Assembly (NCBI GenBank): GCA_031273385.1
Contig: JAISRY010000016.1
Coordinates: 1 to 5,646 of the forward strand
Origin: Tannerellaceae bacterium
Lineage (GTDB): Bacteria > Bacteroidota > Bacteroidia > Bacteroidales > Tannerellaceae
Reading direction: 5' to 3'
DNA length: 5,646 nucleotides
Under the pieces are notes generated by a model, which saw only the letters and a list, made by a program, of their open reading frames with translations, did no database searches and was not told the DNA's origin. Numbering within the stretch: position 1 is the stretch's first letter; each line of letters begins with the position of its first letter. Positions 5,547 to 5,646 of the stretch are shown here, piece by piece. The position numbers were made by a program, and so were the translations under genes.

Positions 5547-5594
5547 CGTCATTATAACCGAGCGCAAGCAAGAACGTCATGTCGACCGAGCGCA
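5547..5594. repeat. 28-bp-period direct repeat (CGTCAT...ACCGAGCGCA)
   Basis: CGTCATTATAACCGAGCGCA (5547-5566) and CGTCATGTCGACCGAGCGCA (5575-5594) agree at 16 of 20 positions, with both ends (CGTCAT and ACCGAGCGCA) identical. Their starts are 28 bp apart. Purine-rich tails (AGCAAGAA and GCGAGTGGAGA) follow each. The pattern resembles the dispersed CGTCAT...GAGCGCAGCGA-type intergenic repeats I recall from many bacterial genomes; that comparison was not searched. Confidence 0.6.
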
Positions 5595-5603
5595 GCGAGT
5601 GGA

Positions 5604-5646
5604 GACACCTCTGATCGACCCGTCCGCCCTTGCGATCGGAGGTGTC
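5604..5646. repeat. 14-bp inverted repeat running to the window edge
   Basis: GACACCTCTGATCG (5604-5617) and CGATCGGAGGTGTC (5633-5646) are complementary at 13 of 14 positions across a 15-base loop. The right arm ends exactly at the last base, so the repeat may extend beyond the window, possibly as an inverted copy of the GAGCGCAGCGAGTGGA sequence to its left. There is no T-run inside the window to support a terminator. Confidence 0.65.

Overview
The window looks like chromosomal DNA from the Bacteroidota, most likely a Bacteroidales member related to Bacteroides or Parabacteroides. The reasons are a SusC-like/OMP_b-brl_3 type outer-membrane barrel protein with a carboxypeptidase-regulatory-like N-terminal domain, a Bacteroides-style -7 promoter element (TAnnTTTG), A-rich translation starts without clear Shine-Dalgarno sequences, and intergenic repeats. 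The genus is an inference and is not fixed by the sequence.

Layout. Bases 1-43 may hold the last codons of a rightward gene. Bases 41-136 hold a compact element of short tandem repeats and nested inverted repeats. Bases 242-2424 (minus strand) are one outer-membrane beta-barrel receptor gene broken by a single-base frameshift at about 1714-1718. The N-terminal frame carries the signal peptide, CarboxypepD_reg-like domain and plug; the other frame carries the barrel. The 147-bp divergent intergenic region (2425-2571) holds three CTTAT direct repeats at exact 10-bp spacing, the layout expected of an OmpR/PhoB-family operator, and a -7 promoter element for the rightward operon.

The rightward operon is a membrane histidine kinase (2572-3999), an OmpR-family response regulator (3996-4715) and a small FMN split-barrel (PNPOx-like) protein with an apparent signal peptide (4712-5194). 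Both junctions are 4-base ATGA overlaps, so the three genes are probably cotranscribed and translationally coupled.

Bases 5195-5646 carry no convincing gene but are full of structured repeats: five palindromic sites at exactly 22-bp spacing (5229-5330), a second, unrelated palindrome family also at 22-bp spacing (5366-5423), a 28-bp-period direct repeat (5547-5594), and a 14-bp inverted repeat that ends at the window edge.

How it may work together (inference): the kinase senses an envelope signal and phosphorylates the regulator. The regulator could bind the CTTAT repeats between the divergent promoters to control its own operon and the barrel receptor. The role of the exported flavin-type protein is unknown; its tight coupling to the kinase and regulator is the least ordinary feature of the gene set. 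The receptor is predicted to be non-functional in this sequence unless the frameshift is a sequencing error or is bypassed.
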